Both the position numbers and the translations under genes were made by a program. From a virus: a stretch of 23,562 nt of DNA. The notes beneath the pieces were generated by a model. That model worked only from the letters and a program-made list of their open reading frames with translations. It did not search any database and was not told the DNA's origin. Location of the stretch: positions 1-23,562 of IMG/VR virus record IMGVR_UViG_3300010885_012372. One strand, written 5' to 3'. Positions 7,301 through 14,130 of this stretch are shown here, in pieces; the first letter of the stretch is position 1, and each line of letters starts with the position of its first letter.

Positions 7301-7711
7301 TATTTCCCACAGGTTGGATACATTAACTATGGCAACCGTACACGTCAGAAGGCTGCTACAGCACTTGATCGTATTAATGTTGCACGTCTAGTTGCTTACC
7401 TACGTGAAAGACTAGAACAGATTGTTCGTCCATTGGTATTTGAGCCCAACGATAAGATTACTCGTGATAAGGCAAAGGCAATTTGCGATCAGTTACTAAA
7501 CGATGTTGCTGGACGTCGTGGTGTTTATGACTTCTTAGTTGTTTGCGATAGAACTAATAATACTAATGCAACTATTGATCGTAATGAACTACACATTGAT
7601 ATTGCGATCGAACCTGTTAAGGCAGTAGAATTTATCTATATTCCAGTACGTGTAAAAGCCACTGGACAGTTAGCAGCAGGTAATCTTGCTCCTTCAATAC
7701 CAATTAAGTAA
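4337..7711 (+). CDS. Tail sheath protein (gp18-like), oversized with inserted domains
   Basis: The N-terminus (MANSLVSPGVQVTVIDESNY and the strand APTAVGTIPLIILAT) and the C-terminus (residues about 800-1110: KAQRNVVVSAMKEA, RINVARLVAYLRERLEQIV, AIEPVKAVEFIYIPVRV) are typical of the contractile sheath core that also forms the beta-strand handshake between rings. T4 gp18 is 659 aa; this is 1124 aa. The extra length is mid-protein. Residues about 235-329 and 457-551 look like two related beta-rich modules (TPGHTVVINGVTV...NIAGISARVNP and TTGDSFTISASQI...GLNGLVTSSID), each ending LxxLG(L/I). They would sit on the outer surface of the sheath. An AAAGGA ribosome site precedes the ATG. A strong hairpin follows. 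Confidence 0.95.
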   Translation: MANSLVSPGVQVTVIDESNYAPTAVGTIPLIILATAQDKMNASGLTADATTKENAGKVYNIGDQRSLVSKFGLPIFPNDHSGNRMYGDERSEYGLWAAHNVLGAISSAYIVRADIDLAQLEPSHARPTAQAAGGTLWLDSAISRWGVFEWDADNQVFVQQKITYLTDLATQILNNRPRNSYGNLGDYAIVGSLTTNPLYYKSYDGHWVLVGTSNITAGYPSSWYTSQPAVTGTTANVSNITPGHTVVINGVTVTASGSTDDSFVANINAANIAGISARVNPTSQTVHIYVDTTAKSNGSVVDGKMHLVNGTNGSTGEGTILTRLGLIAGYYAGLTVQFSKHSTVPQWKNFQTVPRPSGSVWIKTTNFNYGANIATYRRNSVTENWDLVPNLLFANDAESLATLDPTRGGLGIAKNSLYTQYGVNGLTSNTNSGVVNAGPVTYQTLTRYATGPTVVTSLVANPTLTTGDSFTISASQIGTSTLTNVATITVGASGTASTTYGISQLINGVPGLNGLVTSSIDSLGRLVLTHNQGGVIYLDDVTNTPLSVLGINTDIINVRLDYAGKLVVSNWIEIPTGGIIQQGYEPTSVPDNGILWYSDAIEADILINVNHVWKGYRNAVQDARGYNLSNTDPLGPIFSPSKPDMQSTDPVTGAGGAALVYGDLWIDTSDMENYPQLYRWESVQGTDQWIQVDTSDASSESGVVFGDARWDDDGAHDIFLDEVVPIKTMLTSNYIDLDVPDPALYPPGCLLFNTRRSTLNVKKYVQNYYTVESFPRVSLPSTKDTWQSYSGKQYNNVPFFGRKAQRNVVVSAMKEAVDLSTDLLEEGRPFNLLCAPGYPELLLNLKELNDNRRNTGFVIGEVPLGLAADQTTVENYLIDALGTGLDGEDGITIGDPYCAVFYPGGATVNALDGIGSVVVPMSALILKTMILSDQNSELWFAPAGNTRGAVDAIAIGYVDRNNFNAFVRTGTPQGMRDLLYRNDINPVTYFPQVGYINYGNRTRQKAATALDRINVARLVAYLRERLEQIVRPLVFEPNDKITRDKAKAICDQLLNDVAGRRGVYDFLVVCDRTNNTNATIDRNELHIDIAIEPVKAVEFIYIPVRVKATGQLAAGNLAPSIPIK

Positions 7712-7719
7712 TTAAAACA

Positions 7720-7747
7720 GAATAGAGGCCCTACGGGGCCTCTATTC
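7720..7747 (+). terminator. 12-bp hairpin with UACG tetraloop after the sheath gene
   Basis: GAATAGAGGCCC (7720-7731) and GGGCCTCTATTC (7736-7747) pair perfectly around TACG, closed by C-G. This gives C(UACG)G, a member of the very stable UNCG tetraloop class. No T-run follows, so it may act as an RNA 3'-end stabiliser or attenuator between sheath and tube rather than as a full intrinsic terminator. Confidence 0.7.
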
Positions 7748-7781
7748 ACGGATACACCCCGAAAAAATATTCGTCTAAGAC

Positions 7782-7789
7782 TATAAATA
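7782..7789 (+). promoter_or_regulatory. T4 late promoter (TATAAATA) for the tail tube gene
   Basis: This is a perfect match to the T4 late -10 consensus. The predicted start, about 7795, gives a leader of roughly 14 nt holding the AGGAG ribosome site. Confidence 0.75.
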
Positions 7790-7808
7790 ATTACAACAGG
7801 AGTTAACG

Positions 7809-8432
7809 ATGGCTGTTGCATCTTTATTAAAAATGACAGTACCTCTAGATACAGATCAGAGTAGCAATACTCAAGGCTTACTAATGCCTAAACTAAAGTA
7901 TCGTTTTAGAGTTACATTCTTAAACTTTGGCGTAACTAATCCTTCAACTGAACTTTCAAAGCAGGTGATGGATTTTACTCGCCCCAACTTAAACTTTAAT
8001 CCAATCACACTTGATGTATATAACAGCAAGATGTACTTACAAGGGAAGCCAGAATGGCAACCATTGACAGTTAATCTTCGTGATGACACAAATGGTGCAG
8101 TGAGTGCATTGGTTGGTGAACAAATTCAGAAGCAGTTTGATTTTGCTGAACAAGCAAGTGCATTTGCTGGTGTTGATTACAAGTTTCAGACTATCTTTGA
8201 AGTGCTTGACGGTGGTAATGGAAATATTCAACCAAATGTGCTTGAAACTTGGGAAATCTACGGTTGCTTTATCAGTGAAGTGAATTATAATAACTTCGAC
8301 TATAAAGACAATGAGCCTGCAACAATTACTATGTCAATACGTTATGATAATGCCTTACAGACCCCACTCGGTACTGGTGTAGGTACATTTGTTGATAGAC
8401 CAGTAAACACTAACGCCACTGCTACTGGCTAA
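7809..8432 (+). CDS. Tail tube protein (gp19-like)
   Basis: The 207-aa protein follows the sheath gene, as in T4, where genes 18 and 19 are adjacent. It reads MPKLKYRFRVTFLNFG, then QVMDFTRPNLNF, ITLDVYNSK, WQPLTVNLRDD, QTIFEVLDGG, LETWEIYGCFISEVNYNNFD and ATITMSIRYDNAL. This is the pattern of strands of the T4-like tube protein, with the FRV-F strand, the central beta strands and the late IY-GCFI-EVNYNNFDY region. T4 gp19 is 163 aa; the N-terminal 27 residues and a short tail account for the difference. It forms the inner tube through which DNA passes. The start has an AGGAG site and a perfect late promoter. Confidence 0.88.
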   Translation: MAVASLLKMTVPLDTDQSSNTQGLLMPKLKYRFRVTFLNFGVTNPSTELSKQVMDFTRPNLNFNPITLDVYNSKMYLQGKPEWQPLTVNLRDDTNGAVSALVGEQIQKQFDFAEQASAFAGVDYKFQTIFEVLDGGNGNIQPNVLETWEIYGCFISEVNYNNFDYKDNEPATITMSIRYDNALQTPLGTGVGTFVDRPVNTNATATG

Positions 8433-8440
8433 AGGTAACT

Positions 8441-10027
8441 ATGGTTAATTGGAGTCCGATAGGTTCCAGAAAAGATAATAACTACGTGCGGGATTATAGA
8501 CATGCCGCACGTATTTTTCGTAGTAACGATTTTAGCAGAGCCCCAAAAAGTAAATTTAGTTTTTATGTTAGGATACTACTTAATCCCAATGCTGAAAATA
8601 CATATGGAAAAGTAAATGCCGATGCTACTTCGATTGAGTTGAACTATCTGGTTAAAAATATCGAATTACCGAAATTTGAAATTGAAGTTCAAGATTTAAA
8701 TCAGTACAACAGAAAAGTGTTAATACAAAAACAAATTAAATATAATCCTGTGACTATTAAGTTTCATGATGACAATATTGGAAATTTAAGAAAATTTTGG
8801 GCAGGATATTATTCATTCTATTATAATGATACTAGATATGATGATGCCAACTATAAGATTGATGACAAATATCTACAGACAAAATCAAATCGTTGGGGAT
8901 ATGATACTGGAGTCAAAATTCCATATCTAGATAAGATAGAAATCTATAGCATGTATCATACCGATAGCACACAGGTAATAACTTTAGAAAATCCTATCAT
9001 TAGTTCATTTTCACATGATTCACATGATTATAGTGAGAATACTGGTATAATGGAAGCATCAATGACATTCCACTATACAGGTGTGATATATGCAGGTAAA
9101 GTTGATGCAAAAACTGGGATACCGGGTTTTGGCCAAGCATCGCCTGAAACATATGATACTATCGAAAGTCCAATCGCTCCTGGTGCTGCTACCTACAACA
9201 TAGATACAAAGACTGGATTGTCATATGACAGCACAACGTCTGAACGAACTCCAGAAAATCTGTCAGGTTTGGGACAAAAGATTTATAGTCCTGCAACACA
9301 GAATGCTGAATATAATTCTAATCCTGTAAATACTCCATTTTTAAATAACAGTCAAATAACTTCGCTTGGTGCGTCTACTACAAAAAATCCTTCTTCTTCT
9401 GGATTTTCATTCCCAACCCCTGCAACTACAACTGCGCCGAGTTTAAATTATGGATCAATAAGCAATACAAATTCTGATGGTACATTATCTACAAGCAGTG
9501 GTCAAGCAGTTTATTCCCCTGCACAGGTAGGTAGTTTATACACTCCAAATAGTTGGCAAGATACATTATACAACCAAGGATATACACAAGATCAAATAAA
9601 TGCTGCAAGTTTATACATTGCACAGGCAAATTTAGGTCCTTCGTATAATTTAATATCGATTGCACAACAGTACATTACTAATCCAAATTCTGTGGGAAAT
9701 TACAACTATGGACAGTCTAGTTCAGTTTCAGTTCAGATAAATTTTGCAAACCCTGTAGTTAGTACTCAGCCAGTTTATAATGGATCGGGTTGGCAAAATA
9801 TTTTACAAAACAAAGGATATTCTTCCTCAGATATTGCATTGGCTCAGAGTTATCTAAATAGCATTAACCTTAGTTCTGCTGTAGCAATTGCAACTGTAGC
9901 AGAAAATTATCTTATCAATACTAAATTACAAGGTATATCGTCGATATCTCCAAGCATTACAATCAATCCTGCTAGTTTAACTACAGTAATAATAGATCCA
10001 ACAACTGGTGTGCCTGTTGCAATATAA
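8441..10027 (+). CDS. Second tube-like structural protein with a repeat-bearing C-terminal extension
   Basis: Residues about 35-220 follow the tail-tube layout: FSFYVRILLNP, LNYLVKNIELPKFEIEVQDL, YNPVTIKFHDDNIGNLRKFW, DKIEIYSMYH, ITLENPIISSFSHDSHDYSE and ASMTFHYTGVIYAG. The remaining 300 residues are Ser/Thr/Asn/Pro-rich and contain two related modules of about 44 residues (370-413, SWQDTLYNQGYTQDQINAAS; 449-492, GWQNILQNKGYSSSDIALAQ). In T4, gp48 and gp54 also have tube-like folds and cap or start the tube on the baseplate, so it may be a tube initiator or a decorated tube subunit. AAAGG precedes the ATG. Placement beside the tube gene supports a tail role; the exact role is unproven. Confidence 0.72.
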   Translation: MVNWSPIGSRKDNNYVRDYRHAARIFRSNDFSRAPKSKFSFYVRILLNPNAENTYGKVNADATSIELNYLVKNIELPKFEIEVQDLNQYNRKVLIQKQIKYNPVTIKFHDDNIGNLRKFWAGYYSFYYNDTRYDDANYKIDDKYLQTKSNRWGYDTGVKIPYLDKIEIYSMYHTDSTQVITLENPIISSFSHDSHDYSENTGIMEASMTFHYTGVIYAGKVDAKTGIPGFGQASPETYDTIESPIAPGAATYNIDTKTGLSYDSTTSERTPENLSGLGQKIYSPATQNAEYNSNPVNTPFLNNSQITSLGASTTKNPSSSGFSFPTPATTTAPSLNYGSISNTNSDGTLSTSSGQAVYSPAQVGSLYTPNSWQDTLYNQGYTQDQINAASLYIAQANLGPSYNLISIAQQYITNPNSVGNYNYGQSSSVSVQINFANPVVSTQPVYNGSGWQNILQNKGYSSSDIALAQSYLNSINLSSAVAIATVAENYLINTKLQGISSISPSITINPASLTTVIIDPTTGVPVAI

Positions 10028-10030
10028 ATA
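10023..10030 (+). promoter_or_regulatory. T4 late promoter (TATAAATA), leaderless arrangement
   Basis: This is a perfect late box overlapping the stop codon of the tube-like gene. With T4 spacing the transcript would start at 10036, the A of the next ATG, leaving no room for a Shine-Dalgarno. Confidence 0.65.
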
Positions 10031-10035
10031 ATAGC

Positions 10036-10395
10036 ATGGCAACAACTTCAAGTCTACCAAATACTACAACTGAAACTCAGAAATTTTTTAATACCTCCAA
10101 TGGTAAGCAGTTCACGGTTGACTCTAATACATATAATCAAATATACAATTTTTTTAGAAGTAGAAGTACTTCTGATCTATCGGCACAACAGTTAACTCAA
10201 TATCTGATCATCATGACTTATAATAATAAATTAAATTCATTGGCAATTATTAATCAATTAGCAACTGATACCACGAATGATATTAAATCACTTGTTATCA
10301 CATTTTTTAATGGCACAAGAGATGCTTATAGTAAACTGGGTTTTTCTAATGCTAGTATAACCAACTATTGGGTAGATAGGAATATTATTGCGTGA
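10036..10395 (+). CDS. Conserved-looking phage protein of unknown function, 119 aa
   Basis: The protein begins MATTSSLPNTTTETQKFFNT and has a helical middle (YNQIYNFFRSR, LTQYLIIMTYNNKLNSLAII, IKSLVITFFNGTRDAYSKLGF), ending YWVDRNIIA. The LPNT-ETQKFF start and RNII end resemble a small protein I recall near tail and head-completion genes in T4-like marine phages, but I cannot give it a function. It has no Shine-Dalgarno; a perfect late box ends 5 nt before the ATG. Its TGA overlaps the GTG start of the gp4 homologue, so the two are translationally coupled. Confidence 0.75.
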   Translation: MATTSSLPNTTTETQKFFNTSNGKQFTVDSNTYNQIYNFFRSRSTSDLSAQQLTQYLIIMTYNNKLNSLAIINQLATDTTNDIKSLVITFFNGTRDAYSKLGFSNASITNYWVDRNIIA

Positions 10396-10844
10396 GCAAA
10401 TATTCCCAAGGAAAATTTACATTAAAAAATCCTGAAAAATATGCAGGTAAAGGTGCTCCCACATATCGCAGCAGTTGGGAGTGGGCTTTCATGAATTTCT
10501 GCGACAATCATCCTGCTGTAGTTAACTGGGCAAGTGAATCAATACATATACCTTATTTTAATCCATTTACAAAAAAGAATACGATATATGTTCCTGATTT
10601 TTTTGTGATGTATCAAACAAAAGATGGTAAACAAAGGGCTGAACTTGTTGAAATTAAACCTAGCGGCGAAGTAATGGAAACGGTAGGAAAAGGACAACGC
10701 AATCAAGCAATGGCAGTACTGAATCATTTTAAATGGGATGCTGCTCGTAAATGGTGTGCTAGTCAAGGAATGACTTTTAGAGTAGTCACAGAAGCAGACA
10801 TGTTTCATAACCCTAAAAAAACTAAGAAATTTAAAACTAGATAA
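10392..10844 (+). CDS. Head-completion protein with PD-(D/E)XK nuclease fold (gp4-like)
   Basis: At 150 aa it has the same length as T4 gp4 (150 aa) and shares its motif order: GKFTLKNPEKYAGK, TYRSSWEWAFMNFCDNHPAV, VNWASESIHIPYFNP, YVPDFFVMY, AELVEIKP and a C-terminal KWCASQGMTFRVVTE. The nuclease core is Glu30, Asp69 in VPDF, and Glu87-x-Lys89 in VEIKP, as in TnsA/PD-(D/E)XK enzymes. T4 gp4 (synonyms 50/65) completes filled heads before tail joining. The GTG at 10392 is preferred because it overlaps the upstream TGA (GTGA) and gives the full conserved N-terminus. All expected catalytic residues are present. Confidence 0.88.
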   Translation: MSKYSQGKFTLKNPEKYAGKGAPTYRSSWEWAFMNFCDNHPAVVNWASESIHIPYFNPFTKKNTIYVPDFFVMYQTKDGKQRAELVEIKPSGEVMETVGKGQRNQAMAVLNHFKWDAARKWCASQGMTFRVVTEADMFHNPKKTKKFKTR

Positions 10845-10852
10845 TTATTATT

Positions 10853-11290
10853 ATGAATAAAAAATTAGAAGATCTGTTTGATCTACCTGAAGTAAACAGC
10901 GAAGACATATCTAAAGAAGATATCAAGAATGCTATTGCAAATGCTAGTAGCATAGAAGCAACTTTACCTGTTGAGCCTGAGAATACAACAGATAAAGAAT
11001 TAGATGATATTACTACGAGAGCATTAGAAAGTTTCGATAGTTTGATGAGTCTTGGTATGAATACAGAACCTCGTTTTAGTGCTCCTATTTTTGATAGTGC
11101 AAGTAAGATGTTAGGTCACGCTGTCACTGCTAAACTAGGCAAAGCACAGAAGAAACTAAAAGAAACTGAACTTAAGATGCGTTTAATGAAACAGATGGCT
11201 GATAAAAAAGAAGATGATCCTGGCATTGCTGTAGAAGCAAAGGTTTGGGACAGAAATGCATTGATTGCTAGTCTGTCGGGTAAAACATAA
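10853..11290 (+). CDS. Probable small terminase subunit (gp16-like)
   Basis: The 145-aa protein starts MNKKLEDLFDLPEVNSEDI, an acidic LFDLP-type N-terminus. A long central helical region follows (ALESFDSLMSLG, ASKMLGHAVTAKLGKAQKKL, ETELKMRLMKQMADKK), then a short tail (WDRNALIASLSGKT). T4 gp16 (164 aa) has the same plan: an acidic LLDISDLP start, a coiled-coil core forming the ring, and a short hydrophobic tail. Sequence identity looks low, so this is a call by architecture and context. It would recognise DNA and stimulate the gp17 motor. In T4 genes 16 and 17 are adjacent; here gp17 lies 6.5 kb downstream. No clear Shine-Dalgarno is seen before the ATG. Confidence 0.62.
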   Translation: MNKKLEDLFDLPEVNSEDISKEDIKNAIANASSIEATLPVEPENTTDKELDDITTRALESFDSLMSLGMNTEPRFSAPIFDSASKMLGHAVTAKLGKAQKKLKETELKMRLMKQMADKKEDDPGIAVEAKVWDRNALIASLSGKT

Positions 11291-11293
11291 ATA
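11286..11293 (+). promoter_or_regulatory. T4-late-like box (CATAAATA)
   Basis: This matches the late consensus at 7 of 8 positions and overlaps the stop of the gp16-like gene. The predicted start at about 11299 leaves a leader of about 16 nt with AAGGA before the ATG at 11315. Confidence 0.55.
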
Positions 11294-11314
11294 CATCATA
11301 AGGATCTAAGTATA

Positions 11315-11893
11315 ATGAGAGCTTTCAGTGATTATCTCGTAGAGAGTACTAAGAAATACATGTTCCGTGTTAGGATTGCTACTGAACTAAGCAAAGAAAA
11401 CATGAGCAGATTAGAAGCAGTATTACAGAAATACGATTGTGATGGAATTAGTGAGCCAAAGCGTTTGCCAATACAACAAAAAGCATTTGGATTTGAGCAT
11501 CTAGATAATCCTGAAGTTTATATTGTTGATGTTGTCACGAACTATCCTTGTACTCCTATTGAATTACAAGCAGCATTTAATACAGCAGGCATACCATCAA
11601 GTTTGGTAATGGTAACAACACCAAATCAAGAAGTTTTAGTTGCACCTATTGCAAGCGAAGCAGACGATGGAAAAGCAATTCTAGACAAAGATCTTCCAAA
11701 AAATACTTACCCTCAGGTTCTTGCTGATTTAGAAACAGCATTGTCAAATAGGGAACCTAACAAGTATCAATATACATATGCTGCTAAAAAAACCAGCACT
11801 GGTAAGACTTCAAACGACTTGCCTCAAGGCACAACAAGCCCAATTGGTACCAAGCAAAATAAATTACCAACCTCTAGAAATATTAAGAAATAA
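11315..11893 (+). CDS. Probable head-associated protein with targeting-like N-terminus, 192 aa
   Basis: The first ten residues, MRAFSDYLVE, then S, match the plan of T4 internal-protein targeting peptides (MKTYQEFIAE in IPIII): a basic start, aromatic residue and (I/L)-x-E prohead-protease site. Cleavage would be after Glu10. The next part (YMFRVRIATELSKENMSRLE, AVLQKYD, IPSSLVMVTTPNQEVLV) looks like a compact alpha/beta domain of about 100 residues, and the last 60 are disordered and Lys/Thr/Ser-rich. I recall similar proteins next to prohead genes of T4-like marine phages, with no assigned function. AAGGA precedes the ATG. It is followed 12 nt later by another probable head-interior gene. 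Confidence 0.65.
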   Translation: MRAFSDYLVESTKKYMFRVRIATELSKENMSRLEAVLQKYDCDGISEPKRLPIQQKAFGFEHLDNPEVYIVDVVTNYPCTPIELQAAFNTAGIPSSLVMVTTPNQEVLVAPIASEADDGKAILDKDLPKNTYPQVLADLETALSNREPNKYQYTYAAKKTSTGKTSNDLPQGTTSPIGTKQNKLPTSRNIKK

Positions 11894-11905
11894 GGAATCT
11901 AACCC

Positions 11906-12688
11906 ATGCAAATGATTGATGTACTAACAAAATTAAGAGAGATTGCAGATCGCAGTCCAGAAGAGATTGGTCGTGCGATTGCTGCTGCTGAAAAGATGAG
12001 CGGACAAGCCCCAGTTTCTGAAGCCTCAGAAGCACAGAAAGCCGCTCGTGAGAAGTTTAAAAACATGCTCAAGGGTAAGAAGGACGACGATAAAGATGAG
12101 GACAAGGGCGAAGATAAGAAGACTGATTCAAAAGGTAAGAAGCCAGATTATCTAGACTTTGATAAAGACGGCGATAAGAAGGAGCCGATGACTAAGGCTC
12201 TCAAGGACAAGGAAGATAAGAAAGTTGACGAGGATGTACAGATCACACTAAGCGGTAGCGATGCTGTACTTGCTGAAATCTTAAAACTTGCTGGTCAAAT
12301 TGGCGCTAAGACAACTAAAGGTGCAGACGCTGGACCATCTATGCCAGGTAGCCCCGGTGGAATGCCTGCTTTGCCTCCTCCCTCATCACCAAGCGGAATG
12401 CCTTCCTCGGGACCGATCCCAAGTTTAGCCAGTATGTTAGGTGACAAGCCTGATCACATGGATGGACCAATGGGCGGACCTGATCACATGGACGGACCAA
12501 TGGGCGGTGACATGGAAGATGAAATACTAGGTGATTCTTTTAATGCTGCTACAACAACTCCAAACCCAACTACAATGGGTGTAAGTTCTGCTGTACCATC
12601 AGGCAATGATCTTGCAAAGCCGAAGGTTACTACCCCAATGACTTCACCAGGTAATAACCCATTGCACACTGCTATATCATTTGACTAA
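11906..12688 (+). CDS. Low-complexity, probable prohead/scaffold-type protein, 260 aa
   Basis: The protein has a helical N-terminus (MIDVLTKLREIAD), an Ala-rich helix to about residue 50, then a Lys/Asp-rich segment with DYLDFDKDGDKKEPM (81-95) whose D84-x-D86-x-D88-G resembles a calcium-binding loop. A short strand and helix (VLAEILKLAGQIGA, about 121-134) and a Pro/Gly/Met-rich tail with two tandem PDHMDGPMGG units follow. Such mixed charge and disorder are common in phage scaffold or internal head proteins. The position next to the head-targeted gene fits, but the role is inferred. AAGGA lies 9 nt before the ATG at 11906. A strong hairpin follows the stop. Confidence 0.65.
   Translation: MQMIDVLTKLREIADRSPEEIGRAIAAAEKMSGQAPVSEASEAQKAAREKFKNMLKGKKDDDKDEDKGEDKKTDSKGKKPDYLDFDKDGDKKEPMTKALKDKEDKKVDEDVQITLSGSDAVLAEILKLAGQIGAKTTKGADAGPSMPGSPGGMPALPPPSSPSGMPSSGPIPSLASMLGDKPDHMDGPMGGPDHMDGPMGGDMEDEILGDSFNAATTTPNPTTMGVSSAVPSGNDLAKPKVTTPMTSPGNNPLHTAISFD
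12449..12508 (+). repeat. Two tandem 30-bp units coding PDHMDGPMGG
   Basis: The units 12449-12478 and 12479-12508 differ by only two bases and each encodes the same ten residues. They look like a recent in-frame duplication inside the disordered tail of the scaffold-type protein. Confidence 0.85.
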
Positions 12689-12690
12689 GA

Positions 12691-12720
12691 AATTATCCCC
12701 AATTTAGAATGGGGATAATT
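12691..12720 (+). terminator. 10-bp hairpin between the structural and accessory blocks
   Basis: AATTATCCCC (12691-12700) and GGGGATAATT (12711-12720) are perfect complements around a 10-nt loop. It starts 3 nt after the previous stop. The sequence after it is AT-rich but lacks a real T-run, so termination may be partial. It marks the boundary between late structural genes and the accessory block. Confidence 0.65.
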
Positions 12721-12736
12721 ATACTTAGAGGTAGTG

Positions 12737-14122
12737 ATGAAAAACAATTTTGACGAAAGTAAACTTCAATTTGAAGTAAAAAAGAAATTAGACGCTATCG
12801 GACCTGGGATGTGTGTATCCAAATGGAAAGAAGCGTCTATTTTATTGGAAAGCGGGCACAATCATAGTTGTCCACATCCAAATACTCATAAAACTCCACT
12901 CGAAGAACTAATAAACAATCCCAGTGCATTACACAACACAGTTTATAAAAAGGCTGTGCGTAAGCAAATGCTCGAGGGTATCAGACCTCACGAATGTCAT
13001 TATTGTCATAAAATGGAAGATGCACTGAATAAAGAAGGTGACTATTCCGACAGAGTAAATTTTAGTATGTGGGAATTTAGGAATGATCCTGCTATCATTG
13101 AAAAGATAGTCGAAGCAGGATATGAAGATGATGCTGTTCCCAGTAGGTTAGAAGTTAGTTTTTCTAATACCTGTAACTTCAAATGTAGTTACTGCTGCGC
13201 CGCTACAAGTTCAAGTTGGATGAAAGAAATAGAAAAACACGGCCCTTTTCCTGTTTCTACTAATACCGGAAACACCATCGAAAGCACTGTGCATGAAGAT
13301 AAGATGCCAATACCACCAGATCAATTTAATCCATATATCGATGCTTTCTGGAAATGGTGGCCGGACATATACAATAAGTTAAAGCAATTTAGAGTTACTG
13401 GCGGCGAACCGTTATTAAGCCCGCATACGTTCAAAGTAATAGATTACATAAACGAATTTCCTAACATTGATTTAGAATTAGGAATTAATAGTAATTTAGG
13501 TGTTCCAACAAAAATAATCGACCGTTTCATCGATAAAGTAAACGAAATAACATCTAACAATAAGATAAAATCTTTTTATGTTTGGACAAGTTGTGAATCA
13601 TATGGTAAACAAGCAGAGTATATACGAGACGGCTTAGTCTATGAAGACTGGATCAACAATGTTCGACGAATTTTAAACGAAATACAAAACTCAAATGTAA
13701 GAGTTATGACAACTTACTGTGCTATGTCTGTTATATCATATAAAAGATTTCTTGAGGATGTTTATGCATTAAAAGCAGAATTTCCTAATAGGGTATTACT
13801 AGACACGCATACATATCTAGAAAGTCCAATTTATTTGGCTGTTGATATTCTTACTAAAGATTTTATGCCCTACTTTGAAGAACAAGTAGAATTCATTGCA
13901 GAAAAACTTAAGGTTAATCTTGCTACTACGCATGAACTCTTTAGAGCACGTAGACAACTTCAATATTTTCAATACAAGTTAGATAATCCTCGTAAGGATA
14001 TTGCAGTCTTAAGAAAAGATTTTGCAATCTTCGTAGATGAACATGACAAGCGTCGAGATACTAACTTTCTAGAAACATTTCCTGAGATGAAGGACTTCTA
14101 TAACTTTTGTAAAAATGGGTAA
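12737..14122 (+). CDS. Twitch-domain-type radical SAM protein
   Basis: The 461-aa protein has the radical SAM cluster site C146-x3-C150-x2-C153 (SNTCNFKCSYCC) and the SAM-binding TGGEPLLS (about 221-228). The N-terminal region has Cys26 (GPGMCVSKW), Cys45 (SCPHP), then ALHNTVYKKAVRKQMLEG, and Cys87/Cys90 (HECHYC). This layout, with extra cysteines before the core and SSSWMKEIEKHG after the cluster, matches radical SAM proteins named for a twitch domain that I recall from marine phages and metagenomes. The N-terminal cysteines could hold a second Fe-S cluster. The substrate is unknown; no precursor peptide is obvious. The ATG at 12737 is preferred over GTG at 12734 because AGAGG is 5 nt upstream. 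Confidence 0.85.
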   Translation: MKNNFDESKLQFEVKKKLDAIGPGMCVSKWKEASILLESGHNHSCPHPNTHKTPLEELINNPSALHNTVYKKAVRKQMLEGIRPHECHYCHKMEDALNKEGDYSDRVNFSMWEFRNDPAIIEKIVEAGYEDDAVPSRLEVSFSNTCNFKCSYCCAATSSSWMKEIEKHGPFPVSTNTGNTIESTVHEDKMPIPPDQFNPYIDAFWKWWPDIYNKLKQFRVTGGEPLLSPHTFKVIDYINEFPNIDLELGINSNLGVPTKIIDRFIDKVNEITSNNKIKSFYVWTSCESYGKQAEYIRDGLVYEDWINNVRRILNEIQNSNVRVMTTYCAMSVISYKRFLEDVYALKAEFPNRVLLDTHTYLESPIYLAVDILTKDFMPYFEEQVEFIAEKLKVNLATTHELFRARRQLQYFQYKLDNPRKDIAVLRKDFAIFVDEHDKRRDTNFLETFPEMKDFYNFCKNG

Positions 14123-14125
14123 ATA
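14118..14125 (+). promoter_or_regulatory. T4-late-like box, leaderless arrangement
   Basis: GGTAAATA contains the TAAATA core (6 of 8) and overlaps the radical SAM stop codon. With T4 spacing the RNA would start at 14131, the A of the next ATG. Confidence 0.45.
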
Positions 14126-14130
14126 ATACT

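Noticed and set aside
7720-7747. Calling the sheath-tube hairpin a full rho-independent terminator
   Set aside because: The stem is strong but no T-run follows. It is kept as a terminator-type hairpin with doubt stated.
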